NCBI RefSeq assembly: GCF_005281345.1
Contig: NZ_SZXJ01000038.1
Coordinates: 1-64,000, forward strand
Length of the DNA stretch: 64,000 nt
DNA from: Citrobacter sp. wls619
Lineage (GTDB): Bacteria > Pseudomonadota > Gammaproteobacteria > Enterobacterales > Enterobacteriaceae
Direction of reading: 5' to 3'
The stretch's first letter is position 1; each line of letters opens with the position of its first letter. Positions 9,750 through 17,085 of the stretch are shown one piece after another. The notes beneath the pieces were generated by a model. That model searched no databases. It was given only the letters and a program-made list of their open reading frames with translations, and was not told the DNA's origin. Both the position numbers and the translations under genes were made by a program.

Positions 9750-11258
9750 ATGGCTATTAGCACACCGATGTTAGTCACATTCTGTGTCTATATTTTTGGC
9801 ATGATATTGATAGGGTTTATTGCATGGCGTTCGACCAAAAACTTTGATGACTATATTCTGGGTGGACGCAGTCTGGGTCCGTTCGTCACGGCGTTATCCG
9901 CCGGGGCATCCGACATGAGCGGCTGGCTGCTGATGGGGCTGCCAGGTGCGATTTTCCTGTCGGGGATTTCAGAAAGTTGGATCGCTATCGGCCTGGTATT
10001 AGGGGCGTGGATCAACTGGAAACTGGTGGCCGGGCGTTTACGTGTACACACCGAATATAATAACAACGCGCTGACGTTGCCGGATTACTTTACCGGCCGT
10101 TTTGAAGATAAAAGTCGTATCCTGCGAATTATCTCTGCACTGGTTATTCTGCTGTTTTTCACCATCTATTGTGCTTCAGGTATTGTGGCAGGGGCGCGTT
10201 TATTCGAAAGCACCTTTGGTATGAGCTACGAAACCGCGCTGTGGGCGGGAGCGGCCGCGACGATCATTTATACCTTTATTGGCGGCTTCCTGGCGGTGAG
10301 TTGGACCGATACCGTACAGGCCAGCCTGATGATCTTCGCACTGATCCTGACACCGGTGATGGTGATTATTGGTGTCGGCGGATTTGAAGACTCGCTGGAA
10401 GTGATTAAGCAAAAGAGCATTGAAAACGTCGATATGTTCAAAGGGCTTAACTTTGTTGCCATCATTTCCCTGATGGGATGGGGACTGGGTTATTTCGGTC
10501 AGCCGCATATCCTGGCACGCTTTATGGCTGCCGATTCCCACCATAGTATTGTCCACGCACGTCGCATCAGTATGACCTGGATGATTCTGTGTCTCGCTGG
10601 CGCTGTTGCCGTTGGTTTCTTCGGCATTGCTTACTTCAATAACAACCCGTCGTTGGCGGGCGCCGTGAACCAGAACGCCGAGCGTGTGTTTATTGAACTG
10701 GCGCAGATCCTGTTCAATCCATGGATTGCCGGTATCCTGTTGTCTGCGATCCTGGCAGCGGTGATGTCGACGCTGAGCTGCCAACTGCTGGTATGCTCCA
10801 GTGCGATTACCGAAGATTTGTACAAAGCGTTTCTGCGTAAAAATGCCAGCCAGAAAGAGCTGGTATGGATTGGGCGTATCATGGTGCTGGTCGTGGCGCT
10901 GGTGTCCATCGCGCTGGCGGCAAACCCAGAGAACCGTGTACTCGGCCTGGTGAGCTACGCCTGGGCTGGCTTTGGTGCTGCCTTTGGTCCGGTTGTTCTG
11001 TTCTCCGTAATGTGGTCGCGTATGACCCGTAACGGCGCGCTGGCTGGGATGGTCATTGGTGCTGTGACGGTTATCGTCTGGAAGCAGTTTGCCTGGTTGG
11101 GTCTGTATGAAATCATCCCGGGCTTCGTGTTTGGCAGTATCGGGATTGTAGTCTTCAGTCTGTGGGGTAAAGCGCCATCAGCAGCAATGCAGAAACGTTT
11201 TGCCGAGGCTGATGCTCATTATCATTCAGCACCGCCGTCGCGTTTGCAGGAAGAATAA
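9750..11258 (+). CDS. putP: Sodium/proline symporter PutP
   Basis: Na+-coupled proline uptake protein of the solute:sodium symporter family in the inner membrane; 502 residues and about 13 membrane helices. Start: a TTG at 9747 immediately precedes the ATG at 9750; the ATG is chosen because it gives MAISTPMLVTF as in E. coli and has GGAGAG upstream. The sodium-site region GASDMSGWLLMGLPG (around residues 50-65) and the ILSAILAAVMSTLSCQLLVCSS segment are intact. It feeds PutA. Its natural terminator has been split by an IS element inserted 33 bases after the stop codon. Confidence 0.98.
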   Translation: MAISTPMLVTFCVYIFGMILIGFIAWRSTKNFDDYILGGRSLGPFVTALSAGASDMSGWLLMGLPGAIFLSGISESWIAIGLVLGAWINWKLVAGRLRVHTEYNNNALTLPDYFTGRFEDKSRILRIISALVILLFFTIYCASGIVAGARLFESTFGMSYETALWAGAAATIIYTFIGGFLAVSWTDTVQASLMIFALILTPVMVIIGVGGFEDSLEVIKQKSIENVDMFKGLNFVAIISLMGWGLGYFGQPHILARFMAADSHHSIVHARRISMTWMILCLAGAVAVGFFGIAYFNNNPSLAGAVNQNAERVFIELAQILFNPWIAGILLSAILAAVMSTLSCQLLVCSSAITEDLYKAFLRKNASQKELVWIGRIMVLVVALVSIALAANPENRVLGLVSYAWAGFGAAFGPVVLFSVMWSRMTRNGALAGMVIGAVTVIVWKQFAWLGLYEIIPGFVFGSIGIVVFSLWGKAPSAAMQKRFAEADAHYHSAPPSRLQEE

Positions 11259-11327
11259 TCGCTGTATTGTTTTTAAAGCCCGCCGCGAGCGCTGAGGAAT
11301 CCTCAGTAATGGGCGGGTGAAAAAAGA

Positions 11328-11391
11328 CAGGCATAGAGTTTTGTGATCTACTGATTGTGCAACCAATTCAATGAGATCACCTCTATGCCTG
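11328..11391 (+). promoter_or_regulatory. Long hairpin hiding the transposase start
   Basis: CAGGCATAGAG (11328-11338) pairs perfectly with CTCTATGCCTG (11381-11391), and GTGATCT (11343-11349) with AGATCAC (11374-11380), giving 18 base pairs with a TTTT bulge. The ATG at 11385 lies in the 3' arm. Only a transcript entering from outside would contain both arms, so this looks like the fold-back inhibition known from IS10. Both inner arms carry a GATC Dam site. Confidence 0.7.
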
Positions 11392-12578
11392 CTTATCAAG
11401 TATGTCAGAATTTCTTCCGCGATGCCTTAGCTCCGTTTCACAAATACCGACAAAATGCCTTGCTGGATGCCACTCTTGCTTTAATCAGCGGTGCATCACT
11501 GACGCTGACCAGTATCGGACGTTATTTACCCGGCCCTGCTCAGGTCAAAAATAAAATCAAACGCGTTGACCGCCTGCTGGGCAATAAAATCACTCCATTC
11601 TGATATTCCTCTGATTTTCAAAGGCATTATTACCATGCTGACGCAAAAATTATCGCTGTGTGTTATTGCCGTGACTGGAGTGGTTATCCGTCTCAGGAAT
11701 ACCATGTTCTACGCGCCAGCCTGCTCTGCGACAGACGCTCGCTTCCCCTGCTAAGCTGGATAGTCCCGTCAGAAAAACAACAGAACTCGCAGATACAAAA
11801 AGACTTCCTAGATGCCCTTGCCGGGGCGGTAAACCCGGAGGCCAGAGTCATAATCATTACCGATGCGGGCTTCCAGAACGCATGGTTCCGGCATATCAGG
11901 TCACTCGGCTAGGATTTTATTGGTCGCGTCAGGGGGAATATTCAGATGCGGCTGAACAGCAAAGGGGAGTGCTGGTTCAGGCGTCAGGAATTACAGGCCA
12001 GCAGCAAACCGGAATATCTGGGGCCGGGTACGCTTGCGCGGGCTGAATATGCGCGGTGTGATGGTCATTTTTATCTGCACAGGAAAGAAGCGAAAGGCAG
12101 GAAACACCGGCACTCAAGGTGCCGTATAAAACGGAACTCTCAGGCTCAGGACGGGCGTTCTTCAGCAAAAGAACCGTGGCTTATCTTCAGCAGCGCAGAC
12201 GATTTTAAGTCACGTGAAATCATGAAGTTATACAGTCTTCGTATGCAGATAGAGCAGAACTTCCGGGATGAAAAAAGCGAACGCTTCGGGTTCGGACTCC
12301 GGGCGAGTTACAGCCGTTCAGCGGGAAGAATGCTGGTGCTGAGTCTGCTGGCAACGCTGAGTACAATAGTGCTGTGGCTTATTGGCTATCGTGCTGAAAA
12401 TAAAGGATTACACCTGAGATACCAGGCCAACAGTATTAAATCACGGCGGGTGATCTCATATCTGGCGTTAGCGGAGAATGTCCTGCGACACTCCCCACTA
12501 ATTTTAAGACGAATGGTGCTGAGCACCGTTCTTAATCACCTCGCCAAAACCTACCGAAGTATGGTGCTGGTTTATTAG
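11385..12578 (+). pseudogene. Broken IS4-family transposase
   Basis: DDE transposase related to that of IS10. Translation from MPAYQVCQNFF at 11385 runs to about 11588, shifts frame (an extra A in AATAAAATC), continues in the next frame to about 11665, then returns to the first frame (a missing G before GACTGGAGT). An in-frame TAG at 11910 replaces an expected tryptophan between HIRSLG and DFIGRVRG. The catalytic parts remain readable: DWSGY, TDAGF, and the IS4 signature YSLRMQIEQNFRDEK with Y-x2-R-x3-E-x6-K spacing. Three lesions make it inactive as a single polypeptide. Confidence 0.88.
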
Positions 12579-12716
12579 CGCTGAGTTTGTGGGGATTCCT
12601 CAGCGCCGCGAGCGGGCTTTTTTTATCGATTAAACCAGTATTGAAGTAACTGTCTATTTTCAATAAGTTCTTTTCAAATGTTTCTATTGATTTAATTGTG
12701 GTCTGGCAATTTGCCA

Positions 12717-12938
12717 TCAGAGTTTCAATGGTATTGTTATTTCAGATAGTTCTAATGTTGTGTTAATCATTTCTGAATCACAGCTTTCATCTGTGTAGGT
12801 TAATTCCACTAGAAGGTAAAAAATTGCTATCGTGTATTTTTGGTATAGCATGTTACTCAAGTCTTGAGCATTATCATGCGCTAATCCTTCACTTTTCCTG
12901 CTAAAATACTTCTGTGCAGTAACAGCACCCACTACCAC
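12717..12938 (-). CDS. Hypothetical protein, possibly truncated
   Basis: 73-residue frame with a GTG start and no clear ribosome site. The sequence has a hydrophobic beginning (VVVGAVTAQKYF), a middle stretch IAIFYLLVELTYTDE and an acidic end. A neighbouring frame upstream offers ATGAGTAATGTCTCTATG before hitting a TAG, so this may be the remains of a longer gene broken near its start. I recognise no family. It lies next to the IS target site in the AT-rich island. Confidence 0.3.
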   Translation of the reverse strand: MVVGAVTAQKYFSRKSEGLAHDNAQDLSNMLYQKYTIAIFYLLVELTYTDESCDSEMINTTLELSEITIPLKL

Positions 12939-13038
12939 AGCAACGCCATAGAGACATTACTCATAGCATTGATCCAGTCAGTACCTGAACTCTATTTCCC
13001 ATACTGGCAGTAGTTTACTCTTTTAGGCACCATAAATC

Positions 13039-13131
13039 CTAGTTAGTACCAGGATCAGGGAATACCTGAATGAAGAGTTCACTAGAAAACATTTCAATGA
13101 ATGCAACTTCGTGTGTATTGATATCAGTCAT
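13039..13131 (-). CDS. Possible 30-residue ORF
   Basis: Frame MTDINTHEVAFIEMFSSELF continuing to IQVFPDPGTN, starting 14 bases after the stop of the 102-residue gene and reading in the same direction. The close spacing hints at an operon partner, but there is no strong ribosome site and no recognised homology; it could equally be chance or the stump of a degraded gene. Confidence 0.2.
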   Translation of the reverse strand: MTDINTHEVAFIEMFSSELFIQVFPDPGTN

Positions 13132-13142
13132 TTCTAATCGCC

Positions 13143-13451
13143 TCATAAAATCCAAACAATTTTTTTCAACAACCCTAAATAATCTTCACCATGAATAATT
13201 ATTTGACCCTGCTTGCAATAAGTGGCTATAAAAGTAAGCACTGAATGAACCGCCACAATGTTAGCATTCAATCGATGCTTTCCATCGAACTTTGAGAATG
13301 GGTATGAATCATGTCGATACTGGTGCATGAAGATAGTATGTGCAACATCTTCAGTATGTGATTTAAGAAGTGCAGAAAGATAATTTATTTCGGTTTGAAT
13401 CACATTTTCAACCTTAGTGATAAACCATGTTTCTTTAAATTTTTCAAGCAA
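13143..13451 (-). CDS. Hypothetical protein, 102 residues
   Basis: Soluble, histidine- and aromatic-rich, mostly helical in appearance: MLEKFKETWFITKVENVIQT, then HTIFMHQYRHDSYPFSKFDG and a hydrophobic C-terminal part. No signal peptide and no motif I recognise. It lies 165 bases downstream of the membrane-protein gene at 13617 in the same direction. Codon use is AT-rich like the rest of the island. Function unknown. Confidence 0.5.
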   Translation of the reverse strand: MLEKFKETWFITKVENVIQTEINYLSALLKSHTEDVAHTIFMHQYRHDSYPFSKFDGKHRLNANIVAVHSVLTFIATYCKQGQIIIHGEDYLGLLKKIVWIL

Positions 13452-13616
13452 TTAACCTACCCTCAACTATGATGTTATAAGGAAAGGATAGACACAAGTT
13501 CGCATACATTGAACGTTTATAAAACGGATAAGTGATTGCATGGATGGATAAAAGAAAAGAACGCCGATATGAGAAGTAATAAGTGGAATAGGGGCATTAC
13601 GCCCCTATTCGGAAAG

Positions 13617-14495
13617 TTAAACAGTAGTTGAGTGTAGAATATCAGGATCTAATTTCTTGGTCAATTGATGTAATTCATCTAAAATGTTATTCAGATCATA
13701 TTCAATATCTATTGTTGAATTTTCATCATGGTTGAAATAATTTTTTGATTTTATCTTTTTCAATAATTCTAAGTGTTCATCAATCATATTGATATCAAAT
13801 AGCATATATTGTTTAAAGTTTGCAGTTGAAATTGAATTATCGGGACTATTAAACCTCTTTAAGTTTACGGTTAAATCATTTTTTATTTTGTCAAGAGTCA
13901 ATTCATTCTGATACAATACTGACCGAAGATTAACAACATTAGCAACTTCTCCAGATATTAGTGATAAAAATGAAGAGTGTTTTTTACAAATTTGAAGATA
14001 TAAGTTATAAGCTGATTTCGATTGGTTTTTAAGTTCATCAAGATTAACATTGTGTTGCTCTATTGCGGTTAGTAACCCTTCGTAAGCCTCAGAACGTTTC
14101 TTGTTATTCAAAATATTTGTATGCCTCTGACTCTCTAAATGATCTTCGCTTCTTAAAGCAGCAATATTTCTTTTTTTAGATAACCAATTTTGGCAGATGT
14201 CAGAGCTTAAATGTATTATTTCGAGTAAACGTGAAAAATAAGGCATAATAACTGCAATAACTAGCCCATGCCACAGCGGATCAAAGTAATTAATGCCTTC
14301 CATTTGAATAATTGAAGTTCGTGTTTCAATTGATTCAGTACCATATATTAGATATAAAATTTTATCCCAATTACTAAATATAAAAGAACTGATAATATAG
14401 AAGTAAAAAGGAGTAGTTAAACGATGAATTACTGTGTCCTTAATAACATCTAAAAAGCTAGTTTCTTCTTTTATTTCATCTATGTTATCGCTCAT
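13617..14495 (-). CDS. Putative two-helix membrane protein, unknown
   Basis: 292 residues in AT-rich codons. After a charged N-terminus (MSDNIDEIKEETSFLDVIKD) comes a hydrophobic segment at about 30-50 (YFYIISSFIFSNWDKILYLI) and another at about 74-95 (HGLVIAVIMPYFSRLLEIIH). The remaining 195 residues are hydrophilic, helical and leucine/lysine/asparagine rich, probably a cytoplasmic coiled-coil-like domain (residues 100-280). The pattern S/T-P-F followed by S-x-x-F-x-N-W near the first helix recurs in uncharacterised accessory-island membrane proteins, but I cannot name a family. Divergent from the DUF6979-like gene at 14637. A role in defence is possible from context but not shown by any domain. 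Confidence 0.65.
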   Translation of the reverse strand: MSDNIDEIKEETSFLDVIKDTVIHRLTTPFYFYIISSFIFSNWDKILYLIYGTESIETRTSIIQMEGINYFDPLWHGLVIAVIMPYFSRLLEIIHLSSDICQNWLSKKRNIAALRSEDHLESQRHTNILNNKKRSEAYEGLLTAIEQHNVNLDELKNQSKSAYNLYLQICKKHSSFLSLISGEVANVVNLRSVLYQNELTLDKIKNDLTVNLKRFNSPDNSISTANFKQYMLFDINMIDEHLELLKKIKSKNYFNHDENSTIDIEYDLNNILDELHQLTKKLDPDILHSTTV

Positions 14496-14636
14496 ATCAC
14501 ATCGCGCCGCCGGCTTAAGAAAAGCGCTAGATCATACGCTTATGTACATACTGGCGGTAAACTCTGAGTGTTATTGATTTTTATAATATAATGAATTAAT
14601 TATATTCATTCTATGTATGTTCACTATGAGGTAGGA

Positions 14637-15008
14637 ATGGGAATCTACTCTGATGCAGCACTACAGGCGTATACACTAATCACTGAAGGTATGGAGCCGC
14701 TCGACGCCTGGAACGATGCCATTAGCAAACAAACACTGAAGAAATCATCAAGGGAGAAAGGGTGCCCACGTGTAACTTTCTTAACCCTCGCTTATGGTGG
14801 TTATCTAAAAGATATCCTCGCGGATAACTCAAAGGTACAAGAGGGTAAACTTTCAGAACGTGCTATAGCAGCAGCTGATTATGTTTTAAGTGATTTAGGT
14901 ATAAGTAAAAAAGAACTTGCTGATTATTTGGATTATAATGATAGGCAAGGTTCATATGATATAGTACTAACATTATCAGTATGTGATTTATTGCAACAGC
15001 CTAAGTGA
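14637..15008 (+). CDS. DUF6979-like protein
   Basis: 123 residues from the ATG at 14637, chosen over an ATG at 14613 because it follows a GAGG ribosome site and starts the conserved-looking MGIYSDAALQAYTLI. The order 'aliphatic N-terminal helix, P-x-D-A-W-x-x-A, then SSREKGCPRVTFLTLAYGGYL' matches how I remember the DUF6979 family (A-W-x-x-A and K-G-C-P-x-x-A-F-L-x-L). The KGCP cysteine is the most distinctive residue. The last 55 residues (ERAIAAADYVLSDLGISKKE) look helical. Function of the family is unknown. Single gene in the AT-rich island, divergent from the membrane protein. Confidence 0.55.
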   Translation: MGIYSDAALQAYTLITEGMEPLDAWNDAISKQTLKKSSREKGCPRVTFLTLAYGGYLKDILADNSKVQEGKLSERAIAAADYVLSDLGISKKELADYLDYNDRQGSYDIVLTLSVCDLLQQPK

Positions 15009-15134
15009 AAGAGGGTAGTACAACCTTGTTCGAATAGGTTAGTACTATCGAGTATCACATGTATCGTGATTAAAATAATTAGTAATTTTTGAAGTGCCGC
15101 ATTGCTTGAATCGTGTGGTACTTCATCTAATAAA

Positions 15135-15539
15135 TTAGATTTCCAAAATTATTTTAAAGTCATCTACTTGTTCAAATTTAATATTATTAAAAACAATGAA
15201 TTTGTTCCAGAATGGAAGAGATTGTTTCGCTACTTCAATAAACATCTTATCTTCACCAGCGGCTTTAAGCACTGATATTACATGTAGAACAAGATTAGCC
15301 GCTACTTTCTTATGTCGATGAGCTGGAGATGCATAAAGTTTATAGAGTTCACCAGTATTGAGTACTGTACATGCCCCTATAGGTACATTGTCATCAGCCA
15401 GTGCTATACAGTGCCAATCAGGGATATCACTCCATAAATCGACGATACCCACCCCGAAAGAACTATTGTTATCTTCATAGCTTAATTGGGATTGAAGTAT
15501 TTCTAATATTTCTTTTTCTGGATTATCAACTATGTTCAT
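15135..15539 (-). CDS. GNAT-like acetyltransferase
   Basis: 134 residues. Motif-A-like segment LYKLYASPAHRHKKVAANLV at about residues 66-85 fits the GNAT acetyl-CoA loop (V-x-P-x-x-R-x-x-x-G/A), preceded by strands CIALADDNVPIGACTVL. The C-terminal FIEVAKQSLPFWNKFIVFNN resembles motif B with the usual aromatic residue. The histidines in place of the usual R/Q-x-x-G-x-G/A make it a divergent member. No substrate can be named. It is a single gene, convergent with the DUF6979-like gene, in the AT-rich island. Confidence 0.6.
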   Translation of the reverse strand: MNIVDNPEKEILEILQSQLSYEDNNSSFGVGIVDLWSDIPDWHCIALADDNVPIGACTVLNTGELYKLYASPAHRHKKVAANLVLHVISVLKAAGEDKMFIEVAKQSLPFWNKFIVFNNIKFEQVDDFKIILEI

Positions 15540-15754
15540 TACTGCCTCCTGCTTGCGTGGATAAGTTCATGTAATAACACAACGTGATGTAGCACTTATC
15601 ATTTAAACCAAGAAACCTAATCCATATATTCACACTTCAATTAATACGCCTAATCATAGTCCAATGATTTAGTATTGATAATTAGATGATTTTTATATAA
15701 AAGTACTTAATCATAAGTGTAAATAGTTCTGCTTTAGTTCGAGACATTTTTGAG

Positions 15755-16034
15755 AATTCAGCCAAGAAATGGTGTTGTCGATATTCCTACGGCGTCATAT
15801 TGTACAGTGATTCATGCGGGCGTTCACAGTTATATTCTGACAACCATTATTCCGTGATATCCCGCACTTCATCCAGCGTTCTGAACAGATAAAAATCGAG
15901 TATTTCTGTACGGTATGTCCGGTTAACGTCATCAACGACATTGAACGTACGAAAACGACGGTCACAGGCCAGAGCAGCAAGCACAAAATCGACAGACCAG
16001 CTCTGGTTCATCCCTTCCGGCGTGGCCAGTGGTG
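15755..16034 (-). pseudogene. IS3-family transposase remnant
   Basis: Reading the minus strand: PLATPEGMNQSWSVDFVLAA, then FRTFNVVDDVNR joined directly to TYRTEILDFYLFRTLDEVRD, then NCERPHESLYNMTP with two in-frame stops (TAA before WLSEYN, TAG after NMTP). This is the integrase core of an IS3-family OrfB, with about 75-80 codons missing between the two N-R motifs. The deletion removes the second catalytic D and the E. Neither OrfA nor terminal repeats are recognisable. It marks the right edge of the AT-rich island. Confidence 0.85.
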
Positions 16035-16116
16035 AGAGGTTACTTACACTGTTACCCACCTAACTGTTTACATTAAGTCATCATTCTCAAAACATTCTGC
16101 TTGAGTTTTTCCTTGC

Positions 16117-16135
16117 TGTAATGATAATCACTATC
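16117..16135 (+). promoter_or_regulatory. Fur box before efeU
   Basis: TGTAATGATAATCACTATC matches 16 of 19 positions of the Fur consensus GATAATGATAATCATTATC. It lies 60 bases before the efeU start, where it would repress efeUOB in iron-rich cells, as in E. coli. Confidence 0.8.
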
Positions 16136-16194
16136 ACTGTAATTTACTTTTCTTTGCATCAGTTGACTGAGAATAACGTTAAAGGGTACTTCGC

Positions 16195-17028
16195 ATGTTT
16201 GTTCCATTTCTAATTATGTTGCGCGAAGGGTTAGAGGCCGCGCTGATTGTCAGCCTGATTGCCAGCTACCTGAAACGAACTCAGCGTGGTCGCTGGATTG
16301 GCGTGATGTGGATTGGTGTGTTGCTGGCGGCGGTGCTGTGCCTCTCGCTGGGAATTTTCATCAATGAAACTACGGGCGAATTCCCGCAAAAAGAGCAGGA
16401 GCTCTTTGAAGGTATCGTGGCGCTTATTGCCGTGGTGATCCTGACCTGGATGGTCTTCTGGATGCGTAAAGTATCGCGCAACGTCAAAGTTCAACTGGAA
16501 CAGGCTGTCGATAACGCGTTACAGAAAGGCAATCATCATGGCTGGGCGCTGGTGATGATGGTCTTTTTTGCCGTCGCTCGTGAAGGGCTGGAGTCTGTCT
16601 TCTTTCTGCTGGCGGCATTTCAGCAGGATGTGGGTATTTGGCCACCGCTAGGTGCGATGCTGGGACTGGCAACCGCGGTGGTACTGGGTTATCTGATTTA
16701 TCTCGGTGGGATCCGCCTCAATCTCGGGGCTTTCTTTAAATGGACCAGTCTGTTCATTTTGTTGGTTGCCGCAGGTCTTGCTGCGGGGGCCATTCGTGCA
16801 TTCCACGAAGCCGGGTTATGGAATCATTTTCAGGACGTGGCGTTTGATATGAGCAGCGTTCTGTCAACGCATTCGCTGTTTGGCACATTGATGGAAGGGA
16901 TCTTCGGTTATCAGGAAGCGCCAAGTGTTAGTGAAGTTGCTGTCTGGTTTATCTATCTGATTCCGGCATTGATTATGTTTGCACTGCCACCTCGTTCAGG
17001 CACTACGGCATCACGGACCGCACCCTGA
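16195..17028 (+). CDS. efeU: Ferrous iron permease EfeU
   Basis: 277-residue inner-membrane iron transporter of the Ftr1/OFeT family, about seven helices. Two R-E-G-L-E motifs are present, at residues 10-14 (LREGLEAAL) and 129-133 (VAREGLESVF); they bind iron during transport. The reading frame is intact from ATG to stop, unlike E. coli K-12, where a frameshift silences efeU. First gene of efeUOB, under a Fur box. In E. coli the system works best at low pH and is also controlled by CpxAR; no CpxR site was assigned here. Confidence 0.97.
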   Translation: MFVPFLIMLREGLEAALIVSLIASYLKRTQRGRWIGVMWIGVLLAAVLCLSLGIFINETTGEFPQKEQELFEGIVALIAVVILTWMVFWMRKVSRNVKVQLEQAVDNALQKGNHHGWALVMMVFFAVAREGLESVFFLLAAFQQDVGIWPPLGAMLGLATAVVLGYLIYLGGIRLNLGAFFKWTSLFILLVAAGLAAGAIRAFHEAGLWNHFQDVAFDMSSVLSTHSLFGTLMEGIFGYQEAPSVSEVAVWFIYLIPALIMFALPPRSGTTASRTAP

Positions 17029-17085
17029 TAAAACGTGATGCAAGAATATCATTTAGTTACAACATACTTTTTATAGGGATGGGTC

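Larger units (their letters stand above)
11292..12603 (+). mobile_element. IS10-like IS4-family insertion sequence
   Basis: 1312 bases bounded by inverted ends CTGAGGAATCC and GGATTCCTCAG, whose first bases match IS10 (CTGAGAGATCC). Direct repeats of 11 bases, CGCCGCGAGCG, flank it at 11281-11291 and 12604-12614, as expected for an IS4-family target duplication. The identical repeats suggest a fairly recent insertion, but the single transposase gene inside is broken, so movement would need a transposase from elsewhere. The exact end could shift by a few bases because the target repeat and the IS end share CG-rich sequence. Confidence 0.88.
11275..12624 (+). terminator. putP terminator split by an IS element
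   Basis: The left arm AAAGCCCGC lies at 11275-11283 and the right arm GCGGGCTTT at 12612-12620, followed by T to 12624. Removing the IS and one target repeat gives AAAGCCCGC-CGCGA-GCGGGCTTTTTTT, a textbook terminator. The insertion therefore removed the native transcript end of putP. The left end of the element may partly replace it: CCCGCC (11279-11284) can pair with GGCGGG (11312-11317) around the palindrome CTGAGGAATCCTCAG. Confidence 0.85.
12615..16060. other. AT-rich island between putP and efeU
   Basis: About 3.4 kb, visibly much richer in A and T than the flanking housekeeping genes, and bordered by the put terminator with its IS on the left and an IS3-family remnant on the right. In E. 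coli putP and efeU are near neighbours. It contains a weak ORF (12717-12938), a small ORF (13039-13131), a 102-residue unknown, a two-helix membrane protein, a DUF6979-like gene and a GNAT-like gene. Base composition and IS debris point to horizontal acquisition. I find no integrase, tRNA target or attachment repeat. Confidence 0.7.

Noticed and set aside
10200-10784. 194-codon antisense frame over putP
   Set aside because: Composition follows the complementary putP membrane helices; no start signal.
11328-11391. Considered an attachment site or origin because of the strong dyad
   Set aside because: The dyad lies inside the IS element and overlaps the transposase start, which fits translational control better.
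12615-16060. Considered a prophage or integrative element
   Set aside because: No integrase, no phage structural genes, no tRNA target and no flanking attachment repeats found.
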